Shown here piece by piece: positions 25,025 to 37,830 of a stretch of DNA of 64,000 nucleotides. The DNA comes from an uncultured Litoreibacter sp. (GTDB lineage: Bacteria; Pseudomonadota; Alphaproteobacteria; Rhodobacterales; Rhodobacteraceae): the NCBI GenBank assembly GCA_947494645.1, contig CANLVO010000001.1, positions 1,240,001 through 1,304,000 of the forward strand, given 5' to 3'. The notes below the pieces were generated by a model. That model was not told the DNA's origin and searched no databases. It saw nothing but the letters and a program-made list of their open reading frames with translations. Both the position numbers and the translations under genes were made by a program. Every line of letters starts with the position of its first letter. Position 1 is the first letter of the stretch.

Positions 25025-27436
25025 TTAGGCCCTGAGTTTTTCCCCCTTCGGATCGAATGGCGGCTCTGCCAGAACGACGCCGCGATGAGGGCGTCCCAAC
25101 ACCATGACGTCCACCTCATCGTCGGGCTCAACGCCTTTCAAAAAGCACAGAGCCAACGACTTCTTCACGGTGTAGCCATAGGTTCCCGAGGTAACGCGGC
25201 CAGCGGGGGAGCCATCTGGAAGGAAGATTGGCTCGCCTCCGGTCGCGTCTGCAATGCCCGGCGCGCATAATTCGACGATCTGCAGCGTCTCGCGCGGAGC
25301 TTCGTCTTTGAGGGCAACATAAGCTGACTTGTTCAGGAACTCTTTGTCGAGCTTGATCAGCCGGTCTAGACCCACTTCCTGCGGCCAGTATTCAGGCGAA
25401 TATTCACGGCCCCAGGACCCATAGCCCTTTTCTACACGCAATGACATGAGGGCCCGGGACCCAACAGGGCCTGCCCCAACCGTTTTCCCTGCGTCGAGCA
25501 GCGCTCTGTAAAGACGGTCTTGATCTTCGCTCTTGCAATGTAGCTCCCACCCAAGATCGCCCGTAAACGAGACACGCAGGGCAATGAGGTCTACACCTGC
25601 CAAGGTGATCTTTTGGCTCCGCATGAACGGAAAATCATCTGTCGAGAGGGAGGCATTGGTAAGCCGTTCAAGAAGGGTGCGACTTTCGGGACCGGCAACG
25701 TTGAAACCGCACATCGCTTCGGTTTGGCTCTCGAACTGGACCGTGTCTGGACGTGGCACCGCGTTGAAAAAGCGCAGATGGTAGCGCTCCGCCATGCCAG
25801 ACCCAATGATCAGGAAGTCTTCATCCGCAAGCTTGGTCACAGTGAAGTCGCCCGCGATCCCACCCCTTACACCAATAAGCGGTGTGAGGCAGGAGCGTCC
25901 GATCTCCCTTGGCATATTGTTGGCGAAGACAGAGTCGAGCCAAGCAGAAGCTCCCTCCCCCGCGACGCTGTACTTTGCGAAGTTGGAAATATCGATGATA
26001 CCTGCGCGGTCGCGCAACATCCGGCATTCCGCGCCAACCGGCTCGAACCAGTTCTGACGGGTAAAGCCGTTCGTGTCTTGTTGACCGGGTGTGTCAGCAA
26101 ACCACAACGGATGCTCCCACCCGTAGTTCAAACCAAAGACGGCGCCCATATTGGATTGCAATTCGTAAACGGGTCGCGTGCGAGCCGGGCGGCCCGCGGA
26201 TCGTTCCTCATTCGGAAAGTGAATTGAGAACCGATTGGCATACTGATCGCCGACCCTGGCTTTCGTGAATTTGGCATCCGCCCACGCGCCAAAACGAGAC
26301 ATATCCCAAGAGAACATGTCGAGATGCGGCTCACCCGTGACGATCCACTCCGCACTCAGAGACCCAAGTCCACCTGACTGAGAAAAGCCCGGAATGATCC
26401 CATTGCAACAGAAATAGCCTTTGAGCTCGGGAACCGGGCCAAACAGCGCGTTGGAATCCGGCGACCAGATCATCGGTCCGTTGATCACACGCTTGATACC
26501 TGCAGATCCGATCACGGGAACCCGGTCGATCGCGCGCATCATGTTGGGCTCGATACGATCAAGATCATCGGCAAAGAGCTCATGACCAAATCCCTGCGGG
26601 GTGCCGTTCTCGGCCCAAAACTTCAGGTCTTTCTCATAGGCCCCGACAAGAAGCCCCTGCCCCTCTTGCCTTAGGTAGTACTCACCATCTCGGTCCGCGA
26701 CAGAAGGCAGCCGTTGGTCCATTCCCGAGATCTCCGGGATCGTCTCGGTTACAAAATACTGATGCTCGGTTGGCTGCAACGGCAAGGTAACACCAGCCAT
26801 AGCAGCGACTTCCCGTCCCCAGAGCCCGGCTGCATTCACCACCACAGGTGTGACGATGTCACCTTTAGGCGTCTTTACGACCCATGAGCCGTCACTTTGT
26901 TGGTCTGTCGCCGTAACGGGTGTAAAGCGATGGATTTCGGCACCATTCTGGCGGGCCCCGGTGGCGTAAGCATTCGTCACACCGCTCGGATCCACATTCC
27001 CACCCGACGGCTCGAACATAATGCAGCGGATACCGTCATAGTCGACCAACGGGTGCAGGCGTTCCGCTTCTGCCCGATCAACCTCGTAGAAGTTCAGGCC
27101 ATAGTACTTGGCCTTAGCGGCCTGCAAGCGCAGCTGATGTTCCCGCGCTTCTGTTTGAGCCAAGTAAAGCGAGCCGGGTTGAAAGACCCCGCAACTTTGG
27201 CCCGTCTCCGCCTCGAGCGCGTTATACAAATCCATCGTGTAGTTCTGGATCCGCGTGATGTTGTTGTTGTCGTGCAGCCCGTGAATATTGGCAGCCGCGT
27301 GCCAAGTGGAACCAGAGGTCAGCTCGTCCCGTTCCAAGAGAACCACATCAGTCCAGCCCAGCTTGGTGAGATGGTAGAGGATCGAGCAGCCAATCACGCC
27401 GCCCCCAATAACGACAGCTTGTGCATGGGTTTTCAT
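25025..27436 (-). CDS. FAD-dependent GcvT-family dehydrogenase (dimethylglycine/sarcosine dehydrogenase type)
   Basis: An 803-aa two-part enzyme. The N-terminal half is a DAO-type FAD domain: dinucleotide motif VVIGGGVIGCSILYHL, then TSGSTWHAAAN, where the His is the covalent FAD site in mammalian relatives. The second half is a GcvT tetrahydrofolate-binding domain with GDLGWELHC and GSRALMSLRVEKGYGSWGREY. Such enzymes demethylate dimethylglycine or sarcosine and pass the carbon to THF as methylene-THF. It is monocistronic. The substrate could also be another N-methyl amine, as marine bacteria carry many paralogues. Confidence 0.9.
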   Translation of the reverse strand: MKTHAQAVVIGGGVIGCSILYHLTKLGWTDVVLLERDELTSGSTWHAAANIHGLHDNNNITRIQNYTMDLYNALEAETGQSCGVFQPGSLYLAQTEAREHQLRLQAAKAKYYGLNFYEVDRAEAERLHPLVDYDGIRCIMFEPSGGNVDPSGVTNAYATGARQNGAEIHRFTPVTATDQQSDGSWVVKTPKGDIVTPVVVNAAGLWGREVAAMAGVTLPLQPTEHQYFVTETIPEISGMDQRLPSVADRDGEYYLRQEGQGLLVGAYEKDLKFWAENGTPQGFGHELFADDLDRIEPNMMRAIDRVPVIGSAGIKRVINGPMIWSPDSNALFGPVPELKGYFCCNGIIPGFSQSGGLGSLSAEWIVTGEPHLDMFSWDMSRFGAWADAKFTKARVGDQYANRFSIHFPNEERSAGRPARTRPVYELQSNMGAVFGLNYGWEHPLWFADTPGQQDTNGFTRQNWFEPVGAECRMLRDRAGIIDISNFAKYSVAGEGASAWLDSVFANNMPREIGRSCLTPLIGVRGGIAGDFTVTKLADEDFLIIGSGMAERYHLRFFNAVPRPDTVQFESQTEAMCGFNVAGPESRTLLERLTNASLSTDDFPFMRSQKITLAGVDLIALRVSFTGDLGWELHCKSEDQDRLYRALLDAGKTVGAGPVGSRALMSLRVEKGYGSWGREYSPEYWPQEVGLDRLIKLDKEFLNKSAYVALKDEAPRETLQIVELCAPGIADATGGEPIFLPDGSPAGRVTSGTYGYTVKKSLALCFLKGVEPDDEVDVMVLGRPHRGVVLAEPPFDPKGEKLRA

Positions 27437-27503
27437 AAAACGCGGTCCTTGCCCTGTTCGCTTAAGAGTGGCGTGCGGACATCGCGACTTCTTGCCCAGC
27501 GGA

Positions 27504-27530
27504 CGACATTACTTGCCTCACTGCGACATT
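27504..27530. promoter_or_regulatory. Direct repeats upstream of the GcvT-family gene
   Basis: CGACATT occurs twice exactly 20 nt apart (27504-27510 and 27524-27530), about two helical turns, 68-94 nt before the gene start. The spacing suits an activator binding to one DNA face. No partner regulator is adjacent. Confidence 0.3.
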
Positions 27531-27562
27531 TGCGTCTTGCACCAACTGGCCAGCCGAGGAAG

Positions 27563-27853
27563 CTACTCCAGCTCTTCCAGGATCATCAAATCGCGCTCAG
27601 AGGCGTTGCGCGCATGGCTCAGCGCCTCTTGGTAAGCTGGTGAATAATAGCAATCATGCGCAGCTTGAAGGCTCGGAAACCGAGCCACCACGTTGCGCGC
27701 ACGATCATTCCCTTCCAGCTGTTCGTAAATCCCATTTCGGGCCAGAAAAACGCCGTCATGCGCCGCAATAGCACCAGTCGCGAGCTCCGCATATTTGGCG
27801 TAGCTTTCTGGGTCGGTCACCTTCACATGGGCAATCCAAAGAGCTGATGGCAT
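27563..27853 (-). CDS. DUF1330 domain protein
   Basis: A 96-aa single-domain protein of the DUF1330 dimeric alpha-beta barrel family (WIAHVKVTDPESYAKYAEL start; VARFPSLQAAHDCYYSPAYQ near the C-terminus). The family has no firm biochemical role. It begins 4 nt after the alaS stop and is probably cotranscribed with it. No catalytic site can be claimed. Confidence 0.88.
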   Translation of the reverse strand: MPSALWIAHVKVTDPESYAKYAELATGAIAAHDGVFLARNGIYEQLEGNDRARNVVARFPSLQAAHDCYYSPAYQEALSHARNASERDLMILEELE

Positions 27854-27857
27854 AGTC

Positions 27858-30509
27858 TTATCCTTCTATTACCGCTTGCGCGGCAGCAATTGCAGCTTCG
27901 GCATTTGACGCGTCCGCACCGCCACCTTGTGCCATATCAGGCCGTCCGCCGCCGCCCTTTCCGCCCAGTTCTGCAACGGCAGCGCGCACCAGATCAACAG
28001 CGGACAGCTTATCAGCCAAGTCTGCTGTGACCCCAGCCGCGACCGCCGCCTTCCCGCCGGTGTCGGCAATCAGCAATACTGCGCCTGAGCCAATGCGGGA
28101 CTTATGCTCGTCGATCATTGCTGGCAGGTCTTTTCCGCTGACACCGGTCAGTGATTGCGCGACATAGGTGACGCCACCGACATCCTTGTCCGCAGTCTGC
28201 GCGGACCCGCTTCCCATCGCCATATCGCGTCGCAATTGCGCAACCTCGTTCTGCAGGGTGCGGCGCTCTTCTTGCAACGCTCTGACCCGGTCCGGCACAT
28301 CTTCCGGCCGCGCTTTGAGGCCTGAGGCGACCTCTGCGAGGCGCGTGTCCTGCATCCGAAGATGCGACAAGGCCGCTTGCCCTGTCAGGGCTTCGATCCG
28401 ACGCACCCCAGAGGACGACGCGCTGTCGCCCAACGCAACAAAAGCACCGATGTCGCCAGTGCGTGCGACATGCGTACCGCCGCAAAGCTCAAGGGAGTAG
28501 GTCTGACCATCGGCCCCTTTTCCTGTATCCGCCCGACCCATCGAGACGACGCGAACTTCATCACCGTATTTCTCACCAAAGAGCGCCTGTGCGCCCAAGT
28601 CCCGCGCCGCATCCGGCGTCATGATGCGCGTCTCAACGGTAGTGTTTTGTCGGATATAGGCGTTCACGTCCTCCTCAACCTGCTTCAAATCATCAGGACT
28701 CAAGGCTTGGGAATGGCTGAAGTCAAACCGCAGCCGATCAGGGGCATTTAAGGACCCACGCTGCGCAACATGCTCGCCTAAAGCCACGCGCAGCGCTTCA
28801 TGCAGCAAATGCGTGGCGGAGTGATTGGCCCGGATCGAACTGCGTCGCTCGTGATCTACAACCATCTCGATGCCGTCACCCTTCGCAAATTCTCCGACCT
28901 CGATGGTCGCGAAGTGAATGAAAACACCGGCTGTCTTGCGTGTATCTGCCACTCGTGCGGTCGCATCGCCCAGTTTCAATACGCCCATATCGCCAACCTG
29001 GCCGCCGCTTTCGGCGTAAAACGGCGTCTGGTTCGTGGCAATCTGGACCACGTCCCCTACCGTTGCCTGATCTACCGGGACCCCATCTTTAAGGATTGCT
29101 ACGATCTGGCCTTCCGCAGTTTCTGTGTCATAGCCTAAAAAGTCCGTTGCCCCATGCGCGTCGGCGACGTCAAACCAGACGGACGCATCTGCGGCCTCCC
29201 CTGATCCGGCCCAAGACGCGCGTGCCTTCGCCTTTTGCTCTTCCATTGCGGCGTCAAAGCCCGTGACATCAACGCCTCGACCTTTTTCCCGCAGCGCGTC
29301 TTGCGTCAGATCAAGCGGGAAGCCGAATGTGTCGTAAAGCTTGAAGGCAGACGCTCCCGGCAGATCTGCACCCTCCGGGAGGCCGCTCAATTCCTCATCC
29401 AGCAACTTCAATCCCCGATCCAAAGTCTCACGGAAACGGGTTTCCTCTGCGCGCAGAGTTTCCTCGATCATCGGTTGAGCTTGACGCAACTCAGGATACG
29501 CCGCACCCATCTGAGTCACCAATTCAGGGACAAGCCTGTGCATCAACGGGTCCTGAACACCCAATAAATGAGCGTGGCGCATTGCACGGCGCATGATCCG
29601 ACGCAGAACGTAGCCCCGCCCATCCTTCGAAGGGAGAACCCCATCCGCAATCAGGAAAGAGGTCGACCGAAGGTGGTCAGCGATGACGCGGTGGTGCGTC
29701 GCGCCGGGACCATCAGCTTCAGTTGAACTGGCATGAGCCGATGCCTCAATCAAAGCCCGCATCAGGTCGGTTCCGTAATTATCATTGGTGCCTTGCAGCA
29801 AAGCCGCGACCCGTTCGATCCCCATACCGGTGTCAATCGACTGGTTGGGCAGATCCGTCTGCGTGCCATCCTCGAACCGTTCGTTCTGCATGAAGACGAG
29901 GTTCCAGATCTCGACAAAACGGTCGCCATCCTCTTCCGGAGAACCGGGAGGCCCACCCCAGATATGGTCGCCGTGGTCATAGAATATCTCGGATGATGGA
30001 CCACAGGGGCCGGTCGCTCCCATCATCCAGAAGTTATCATCTGTCGCGATCCGAATGATCCGGTCGTCACCGATGCCAGCCACTTTTTTCCATTTCTCGG
30101 CCGCTTCGTCATCGGTATGGTAAACGGTGATGTAAAGCCTGTCCTTCTCGATCTGCAGTTCTTTTGTCAGCATTTCCCAGGCAAACAAGATCGCCTGATC
30201 TTTGAAGTAATCTCCAAAACTGAAATTGCCGAGCATCTCGAAAAAGGTGTGATGGCGCGCTGTGTAGCCCACGTTGTCGAGATCGTTATGCTTGCCCCCC
30301 GCGCGGACACATTTCTGCGCCGTTGTCGCGCGCTTGTAGTCCCGTGTCTCAAGCCCTGTGAAGAGGTTCTTGAACTGGACCATTCCTGAGTTGGCAAACA
30401 TCAACGTCGGGTCGTTGCGCGGCACAAGCGGTCCGGAAGGTTGCACAGAATGCCCCTGCTTTTCAAAATAGTCCAAAAAGCTGGTCCGAATGTCGTTCAG
30501 ATTGGTCAT
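27858..30509 (-). CDS. alaS: Alanyl-tRNA synthetase
   Basis: An 883-aa class II synthetase that charges tRNA-Ala and clears mischarged Ser. Catalytic motifs [15 protein letters not shown] and TGMGIERV are in the N-terminal half. The editing domain has [11 protein letters not shown] (HxxxH) and [13 protein letters not shown]. The C-Ala domain ends with [16 protein letters not shown]. Length is normal for the full four-domain enzyme. Downstream DUF1330 follows at once; recA lies upstream with its own terminator. Confidence 0.98.
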   Translation of the reverse strand: MTNLNDIRTSFLDYFEKQGHSVQPSGPLVPRNDPTLMFANSGMVQFKNLFTGLETRDYKRATTAQKCVRAGGKHNDLDNVGYTARHHTFFEMLGNFSFGDYFKDQAILFAWEMLTKELQIEKDRLYITVYHTDDEAAEKWKKVAGIGDDRIIRIATDDNFWMMGATGPCGPSSEIFYDHGDHIWGGPPGSPEEDGDRFVEIWNLVFMQNERFEDGTQTDLPNQSIDTGMGIERVAALLQGTNDNYGTDLMRALIEASAHASSTEADGPGATHHRVIADHLRSTSFLIADGVLPSKDGRGYVLRRIMRRAMRHAHLLGVQDPLMHRLVPELVTQMGAAYPELRQAQPMIEETLRAEETRFRETLDRGLKLLDEELSGLPEGADLPGASAFKLYDTFGFPLDLTQDALREKGRGVDVTGFDAAMEEQKAKARASWAGSGEAADASVWFDVADAHGATDFLGYDTETAEGQIVAILKDGVPVDQATVGDVVQIATNQTPFYAESGGQVGDMGVLKLGDATARVADTRKTAGVFIHFATIEVGEFAKGDGIEMVVDHERRSSIRANHSATHLLHEALRVALGEHVAQRGSLNAPDRLRFDFSHSQALSPDDLKQVEEDVNAYIRQNTTVETRIMTPDAARDLGAQALFGEKYGDEVRVVSMGRADTGKGADGQTYSLELCGGTHVARTGDIGAFVALGDSASSSGVRRIEALTGQAALSHLRMQDTRLAEVASGLKARPEDVPDRVRALQEERRTLQNEVAQLRRDMAMGSGSAQTADKDVGGVTYVAQSLTGVSGKDLPAMIDEHKSRIGSGAVLLIADTGGKAAVAAGVTADLADKLSAVDLVRAAVAELGGKGGGGRPDMAQGGGADASNAEAAIAAAQAVIEG

Positions 30510-30609
30510 GGTCGGCGTCCGTTGGGCAGGAATTCAAGGTAGAGACGGGTTTATCGCTGCATCCTTGGATAGTCCACAGCACCTGAACATCATCAGCCTC
30601 CACCAAAGA

Positions 30610-30639
30610 AAAAGGGCAGCACCGAAGGGCCGCCCTTTT
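30610..30639 (-). terminator. Rho-independent terminator of recA
   Basis: Arms 30610-30620 and 30629-30639 pair with one A-C mismatch. On the minus strand the stem is followed by a T-rich run. It lies 80 nt past the recA stop and separates recA from alaS. Confidence 0.8.
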
Positions 30640-30718
30640 CCTGAGTATTCTCGACCTGCGTTTTGCAGATCCGGGGCTTTCAGGAGTGCCCGTCTCCGAC
30701 CAGATACGAACTTACTTA

Positions 30719-31813
30719 CTATTCCTCAGGCGGCAGCTCTTCGTCTTCCACCAGCGACAGGTCCGGGTCCTTTTCAGGCATGTCAAAGTCCAAACCATGT
30801 GCCGCTCTGATCTTATCTTCAATCTCAAGCGCGTATTGAGAATTTTCCTTCAAGAAGGTCTTGGCGTTCTCACGCCCCTGCCCAATCCGCTCATCACCGT
30901 AACTGAACCAAGCACCAGATTTGTCGACAACACCGGCCTTTACGCCAAGGTCAAGCAGCTCACCCATCTTGGAGATGCCTTCGCCATACATAATATCGAA
31001 CTCGACCTGCTTGAACGGCGGGGCCACCTTGTTCTTGACGACTTTCACCCGGGTTGCGTTGCCAACCACCTCGTCACGGTCCTTGATCGCACCGATACGG
31101 CGGATATCAAGACGTACGGAGGAATAGAATTTCAACGCATTGCCGCCAGTCGTTGTTTCAGGCGAGCCGAACATAACGCCAATCTTCATCCGGATTTGGT
31201 TGATGAAAACAACCATACAGTTCGACCGAGAGATCGAGCCGGTCAACTTGCGCATCGCCTGGCTCATCAGACGGGCATGTACACCAACAGAGCTGTCGCC
31301 CATGTCACCTTCAAGCTCGGATTTTGGTGTCAGAGCGGCAACAGAGTCGACGACAATCATGTTCACTGCACCGGAGCGCACCAGCGTATCAACGATCTCA
31401 AGCGCTTGCTCACCCGTATCGGGCTGGCTGATCAACAGCTCATCGAGATCAACGCCAAGCTTCTTGGCATATTGAGGGTCAAGCGCGTGCTCTGCATCAA
31501 CAAATGCACAAACCCCACCCTTCTTCTGCTCTTCCGCCACGCAGTGAAGCGTCAACGTCGTCTTACCGGAGCTTTCCGGGCCGTAAATCTCAACGATCCG
31601 GCCCTTGGGCAAACCGCCTATGCCCAGTGCGATGTCCAGACCAAGCGAACCTGTCGACGTGGCTTCGATCTCCTGGACGGCGTTTTCGTCGCCAAGCTTC
31701 ATGATCGAGCCTTTGCCAAACTGGCGCTCGATCTGTGCAAGCGCTGAATCCAGCGCCTTTTGTTTATTGCTGTCTGATTTGCTGCTCATGTTCAAAAGTT
31801 CTGCTGTAGCCAT
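30719..31813 (-). CDS. recA: Recombinase RecA
   Basis: A 364-aa DNA strand-exchange ATPase and LexA coprotease. Walker [10 protein letters not shown], the loop region [16 protein letters not shown] and the acidic C-terminus [16 protein letters not shown] are standard. The ATG at 31813 ([13 protein letters not shown]) is chosen because a further in-frame codon at 31852 lies too close to the operator; a later ATG at 31789 lacks a ribosome site. A perfect GTTC-N7-GTTC LexA box lies 51 nt upstream, so SOS control is expected. Confidence 0.98.
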   Translation of the reverse strand: MATAELLNMSSKSDSNKQKALDSALAQIERQFGKGSIMKLGDENAVQEIEATSTGSLGLDIALGIGGLPKGRIVEIYGPESSGKTTLTLHCVAEEQKKGGVCAFVDAEHALDPQYAKKLGVDLDELLISQPDTGEQALEIVDTLVRSGAVNMIVVDSVAALTPKSELEGDMGDSSVGVHARLMSQAMRKLTGSISRSNCMVVFINQIRMKIGVMFGSPETTTGGNALKFYSSVRLDIRRIGAIKDRDEVVGNATRVKVVKNKVAPPFKQVEFDIMYGEGISKMGELLDLGVKAGVVDKSGAWFSYGDERIGQGRENAKTFLKENSQYALEIEDKIRAAHGLDFDMPEKDPDLSLVEDEELPPEE

Positions 31814-31863
31814 GGTTCCAACCCTTATTTCATGTCCCCTGTTGGGGAACAATCACCGCGTTT

Positions 31864-31878
31864 GTTCTATTCTTGTTC
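31864..31878. promoter_or_regulatory. LexA (SOS) box of recA
   Basis: GTTC, seven bases (TATTCTT), GTTC: the exact direct-repeat consensus known for alphaproteobacterial LexA. It is placed about 50 nt before the recA start, over the probable promoter. Confidence 0.85.
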
Positions 31879-32019
31879 TCGTTATGGGACCAAAAGCAGA
31901 ACAGTTCAATCTATTTCTCAGAAAACTTTGCGTGGACACAGTTAAAGATTGGTTGAAGCCAGACACAAAACTGACGTTCAATAAGAAAAGACCGTTATAT
32001 AATCCGGGCGAACCGCATC

Positions 32020-32634
32020 ATGATGATCTTCTACAAGGAACGGATCGCCTATCTAGCGGTGCCAAAGACGGCAACGACGTCTGTTGAGCGCGCCCTACAG
32101 CACCGCGCCTCGATGATTCTTCGCGATCCACCCGGGATGAAGCACACGAACGCGCGCCGATATGAGCGCCGCTTTCGGGCGATGTTTGAGCATGACGACC
32201 TTCCTCCGATTGAAACGGTAGCGGTCTTTCGCGATCCTGTCAGCTGGCTGTCGAGCTGGTATCGGTACCGACAACGAGACTCGTTAAGCGGACATCCGAA
32301 TAGTACGTCTGGATTGAACTTTGACCAGTTCGTAGAGGCGTACCTGACCGAGACGCCCCCATCCTATGCGGATTTGGGCTCACAAGGACGTTTTGTGACA
32401 GATCAGAACGGTGACTTGTTGGTCCAACACCTTTTTCAGTTTGAAAACATGACTGCATTCACCGAATTTCTCGAACGTCGCTTGGGTGAAAAAGTTCAAC
32501 TACCGACGCTTAACAAATCACCCAACAGGCCTGCTGTGCTCTCAGGTGAACTTGAGAGTGAACTCCGCAGGATTCAGGCTTTGGACTTTCAAATACATAC
32601 AGCCCTATCAGAAGGACCATTGTCGATCGGGTAG
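32020..32634 (+). CDS. Sulfotransferase-family protein
   Basis: A 204-aa protein with the two PAPS-contact regions of sulfotransferase family 2: LAVPKTATTSVERAL (5'-phosphosulfate loop) and VAVFRDPVSWLSSWYRYR (3'-phosphate site). It is shorter than most and may use a small or bacterial glycan substrate. The start is at tandem ATGs (32020/32023) with no strong ribosome site. It stands alone between divergent recA and convergent cckA, in a somewhat AT-richer stretch, which suggests an accessory gene. The acceptor is unknown. Confidence 0.75.
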   Translation: MMIFYKERIAYLAVPKTATTSVERALQHRASMILRDPPGMKHTNARRYERRFRAMFEHDDLPPIETVAVFRDPVSWLSSWYRYRQRDSLSGHPNSTSGLNFDQFVEAYLTETPPSYADLGSQGRFVTDQNGDLLVQHLFQFENMTAFTEFLERRLGEKVQLPTLNKSPNRPAVLSGELESELRRIQALDFQIHTALSEGPLSIG

Positions 32635-32656
32635 ATCGTTAATGCATCATTGATTG

Positions 32657-35005
32657 TCAGGCCGCGAGACCCACGAGTTGCGATCGCACGGTCGCAGTCA
32701 ATTGATCCAATGAGAACGGCTTGGGTAGGAAAATCGAATTCGGGATATGCGACTCGTTCTCGCTGAAATTCTCCTCCGAGTAACCCGAGACAAAGACTAC
32801 CTTCATGTCTGGTCGCGTCTTTCGGGCCTCTTTGACCCAACTTGGGCCGTCCAGTCCCGGCATGACAACATCGGTGACGACCAGATCAACATGCGTTTTC
32901 GGGTCTTTCAAAATCTCAAGAGCCTCTTCACCTGAATCTGCTTCTAGAACTTTGAAACCGCGCAGTTGAAGCGCTCGGCTTGCAAAAGCCCTAACCGGAG
33001 CTTCGTCTTCGACCAGTAAGACAATACCATCTACTGGACCAACATCGACGACGGGGGCAACCTTCGCGGTGGTATCATCCGCAAGTGTCGGTCGGTCATA
33101 GGTCGGGAAGAATATGGTGAACTCTGACCCTTTTCCGACGATCGAGTCGACGAAAATAAATCCGCCCGACTGCTTAATGATCCCGTAAGCCGTTGAAAGA
33201 CCCAGACCCGTGCCTTCTCCAGTACGCTTGGTTGTAAAGAAAGGTTCGAAGATTTGGGTCAGCTTCTCGGATGGTATCCCAGAGCCATTGTCTCGAACTT
33301 TGACCACGACGTAGTCGCCGCGAGGAACGACTGCTCGGTCCCGCTTGAGGTCTTGTTGCAGCTTTGCATTTCGTGTCTCGATGGAAATTTCGCCGCCATT
33401 TCCGTCCATCGCATCGCGAGCGTTCACCACTAGGTTCATAATCACTTGCTCCAGTTGACGACGGTCCGCCCGTACAGATTGCAGCTGAGGATCATGGGTC
33501 AGGTTCAACGATATCTGGGCCCCAACCAAGCGGTTCAGCAAATGAGTAAGGTCAGACAGCGTGTCGCGCATGTCTAACACTTCAAGTTGGAGGTTCTGCT
33601 TGCGCGAAAACGCCAGCAACTGGCTGACCAACGATGCCGCACGATTGGCGTTCTGGTTGATCTGCTCCAGATCTCCGTAGTCCATATCACCTGGGTCATG
33701 ACGCAGCATCAGGAGATCGCAATGGCCGGAAATCGCAGTAAGCAGGTTATTGAAATCGTGCGCAACGCCTCCGGCCAGCTGGCCGATTGCTTGCATCTTC
33801 TGACTTTGGACAAACTGTGCTTCAAGCGTCTTTAGCTCGGTGGCGTCGGTCACCATGGCAATCAAAGACACCTCGCCGTCCTGTAAGACCCGGCCAAGCG
33901 ACATCTGCAGGTAGCGCTCTTCTTCACCGGCCTGCGCACGCGTCACTTCTGGCTGGTGGAGGCCCTTTCCCTCCGCCGCGTCACCGAGCCAGTCCAAGAT
34001 GGGGCGTCCAAGCCCGCCAATAAGATCAGGGAGCGTCTTGTCCTTAATATCAGAAACGTTGAGCAAATCACGCGCCAGCTTGTTCGCGTCCTCTAATGTA
34101 CCGTCGGGTCGCATGCGCAACAGCGCTACCGGGAAGTCTTCTAACATCAGGAAATGACCGATCGCGCCGCTCTGACTCTGGGCCTCATCAACCGGGTTGA
34201 GAAAATACTCCGTTCTTCCGCCGGCCCCTTCGATCATGATGACTTGCACAGTCTGATCACCATCAACTGTCATGATGTTGTGAAGCTCACCCGATTGCGT
34301 CGGAGCGATCTTGAAAAGGCGATCCACGGACTTCGCGCGCGAGCCAGCTAGAAGACGCATGGCCTCATTCATGAAAAGGATGGTCCCAGATGCACTCGCC
34401 GTCAGCATCGGAAGGCTAATCTTGTCCGCCCCCCGGCCAGGATGCACCCTGTCTGCATTCTCTTCGATAGCCCACAGGAAACGGTCGTCGGTTAATTTAT
34501 GAACGCTAACGATAAAGCGCGAACTGCGTGTCACGATGTCTTCACGGGCCGCGTTCAGCCTCAGCGCCTTGGCTTGCAAACGGAAGATGACAGCGCTTGG
34601 ATTTGGCAGCAGCTTGCTTATCACTTGCTCCAAAACGTCACCGCCTGCATCGCCAAACGTTTTACGGGCAGCAGCGTTGCGGGTTAGCACCTCGCCTGTG
34701 CCCGCCGTTATGAAGACAGCGCGGTCGTCATGAAAAATGAGATCATTCAGCTCGGAGCGCGGGCCTACTTTCGCAGATTTCTTGAAGAATAATTCATAGC
34801 CTACCGCGCTGAGTGCACAGACCAACCCGAAAGCCGCAAACAAAAGAGACATCCAGGTTTCCGGAACAAGTACAGCGACCAAAAGCACGGCGACTGCGCA
34901 CCATGTTAAATACTTGCTTATACGATTTGAGGCCTCCGACCTGTCAGATGACACGATATCGGGTCCCGCAACCTCTGCCACTCTGGACACTCCAAACAAC
35001 TTCAA
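32657..35005 (-). CDS. cckA: Hybrid sensor histidine kinase CckA
   Basis: A 782-aa membrane kinase at the head of the CckA-ChpT-CtrA phosphorelay, which controls cell cycle, motility and gene-transfer-agent functions in this class. Two N-terminal membrane spans (about 34-50 and 52-70) precede PAS-like regions (about 85-395), HisKA with H416 in [11 protein letters not shown], HATPase with DNGSGIP and [12 protein letters not shown], and a receiver with D712 in TDVVMPG. This order and length match CckA. The partner genes are not in the window. Confidence 0.93.
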   Translation of the reverse strand: MKLFGVSRVAEVAGPDIVSSDRSEASNRISKYLTWCAVAVLLVAVLVPETWMSLLFAAFGLVCALSAVGYELFFKKSAKVGPRSELNDLIFHDDRAVFITAGTGEVLTRNAAARKTFGDAGGDVLEQVISKLLPNPSAVIFRLQAKALRLNAAREDIVTRSSRFIVSVHKLTDDRFLWAIEENADRVHPGRGADKISLPMLTASASGTILFMNEAMRLLAGSRAKSVDRLFKIAPTQSGELHNIMTVDGDQTVQVIMIEGAGGRTEYFLNPVDEAQSQSGAIGHFLMLEDFPVALLRMRPDGTLEDANKLARDLLNVSDIKDKTLPDLIGGLGRPILDWLGDAAEGKGLHQPEVTRAQAGEEERYLQMSLGRVLQDGEVSLIAMVTDATELKTLEAQFVQSQKMQAIGQLAGGVAHDFNNLLTAISGHCDLLMLRHDPGDMDYGDLEQINQNANRAASLVSQLLAFSRKQNLQLEVLDMRDTLSDLTHLLNRLVGAQISLNLTHDPQLQSVRADRRQLEQVIMNLVVNARDAMDGNGGEISIETRNAKLQQDLKRDRAVVPRGDYVVVKVRDNGSGIPSEKLTQIFEPFFTTKRTGEGTGLGLSTAYGIIKQSGGFIFVDSIVGKGSEFTIFFPTYDRPTLADDTTAKVAPVVDVGPVDGIVLLVEDEAPVRAFASRALQLRGFKVLEADSGEEALEILKDPKTHVDLVVTDVVMPGLDGPSWVKEARKTRPDMKVVFVSGYSEENFSENESHIPNSIFLPKPFSLDQLTATVRSQLVGLAA

Positions 35006-35073
35006 TTCAAAAGACTATTCAATAGAACTGTTAATCTTCTCTTAATGATTAAAAACTGAATTATTTTAGAAGC

Positions 35074-36260
35074 TTAGGCAGCCACATCGCGGCGCGTCAA
35101 GTGCGCGACAAAGAAGCCGTCGCCGTTCTCAGTCGGTAAGAAGCGCTCTTGATGGCTCAGCTCAAAACTTGAGTTTCGCGCTATAAACGACTGAACTTGC
35201 TGTATATTTTCGGCATCAAGGACAGAGCAGGTCGCGTAGGCCAAACACCCTCCGGGCGCGACAAGAGAAGCGGCTTGATCAAGGATCTCTGTCTGTAAAG
35301 TACAAAGGTCATCCAATCCCCCTTGCGTAAGCGCCCACTTGGCCTCAGGTGACCGACGCCACGTCCCGCTTCCTGAGCAAGGCGCGTCCACCAATACCAA
35401 CTCGAAGGGTCCGGCTGACTGACAAGCGGAGGTACTAAGCGTGGTCACAGAGATCCCCGCCCGCTGCGCCCGCGTGGTCAAATCAGTTAGACGCGCCTCA
35501 TTTGCATCATGTGCGAATAGCGTGGCGGTGCAGCGGTCGCCGTAAGCCAAAACCTTCCCGCCGCCGCCCGCACAATAGTCAAGCATCCTTGCCGTCTCCG
35601 GTAGACCCGCGCAAATCGCCTGCGAGGATGCGTCTTGCAGTTCTACCAATCCATCCAGATAGACCTTGCTCTGCGCAACACGTCGTGGGTTCTCAGTGAC
35701 CCGTAAGGCGGAAATAACGGATTCATGTGGCAAGGCAACGATCCCGTCTTCGGCCAACAGCTCCACAGCCTGATCCCGGGAGATCCGAGACAGGTTCACG
35801 CGCAAGAACATAGGAGCGCGCATGCGCAGGGCATGCGCGGCAGTCACTGCGTCAGTGCCAAGGGAAGCTTCGAATAACGGGATCATCCAGCCTTGAAGGT
35901 CATAGTCAGCCTCCGCGCCGCCTTCGCGCGGCATCCCGAACAACGCGACCTTTTCAGGTGCAGTCAGTGGCTGTGGAGCATGACCCTCACCTGAGAAAAG
36001 TTGCATGACTTCGTCTTGCGTCACTTCAAGCGCGGTGTAACCCAAAACCAGCCCCCGCCCGCTGCGTTGCCCGGCCAAGTGAAACAGGCTCGCGCGCTGG
36101 CGGAGACAGCCAAAAACAATATCACGCAATGCAGCGCGATCCTTAGAGCCTGCGAAGCGAGATCGACGCGCCCAGTTTGTCAGTGCTTTTTCTACCGGAA
36201 TGCCCGACATATAAAGGTCGAGAACCTCAATCGCAGCCGACAACCGTGCTGCGGGTGTCA

Positions 36261-36261
<1 letters not shown>
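35074..36261 (-). CDS. RsmB-family rRNA cytosine-C5 methyltransferase
   Basis: A 395-aa SAM-dependent RNA methyltransferase of the RsmB/NOP2 class. SAM-binding MLDYCAGGGGK, motif IV VDAPCSGSGTW (conserved Cys) and motif VI YATCSVL (catalytic Cys) are present. The N-terminal part, about residues 1-140, is NusB-like helical. Its start overlaps the guaB stop (TGATG), so the two form an operon. The exact rRNA position is uncertain: it may not be position 967 as in E. coli RsmB. Confidence 0.88.
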
Positions 36262-37757
<1,496 letters not shown>

Positions 37758-37830
37758 TCATGGATCGAGGGGATGCGAAAGGGTCGATTTTGTGCTTTAG
37801 CGGAATTGGGCCACTACCAAGGGGAAAAGT

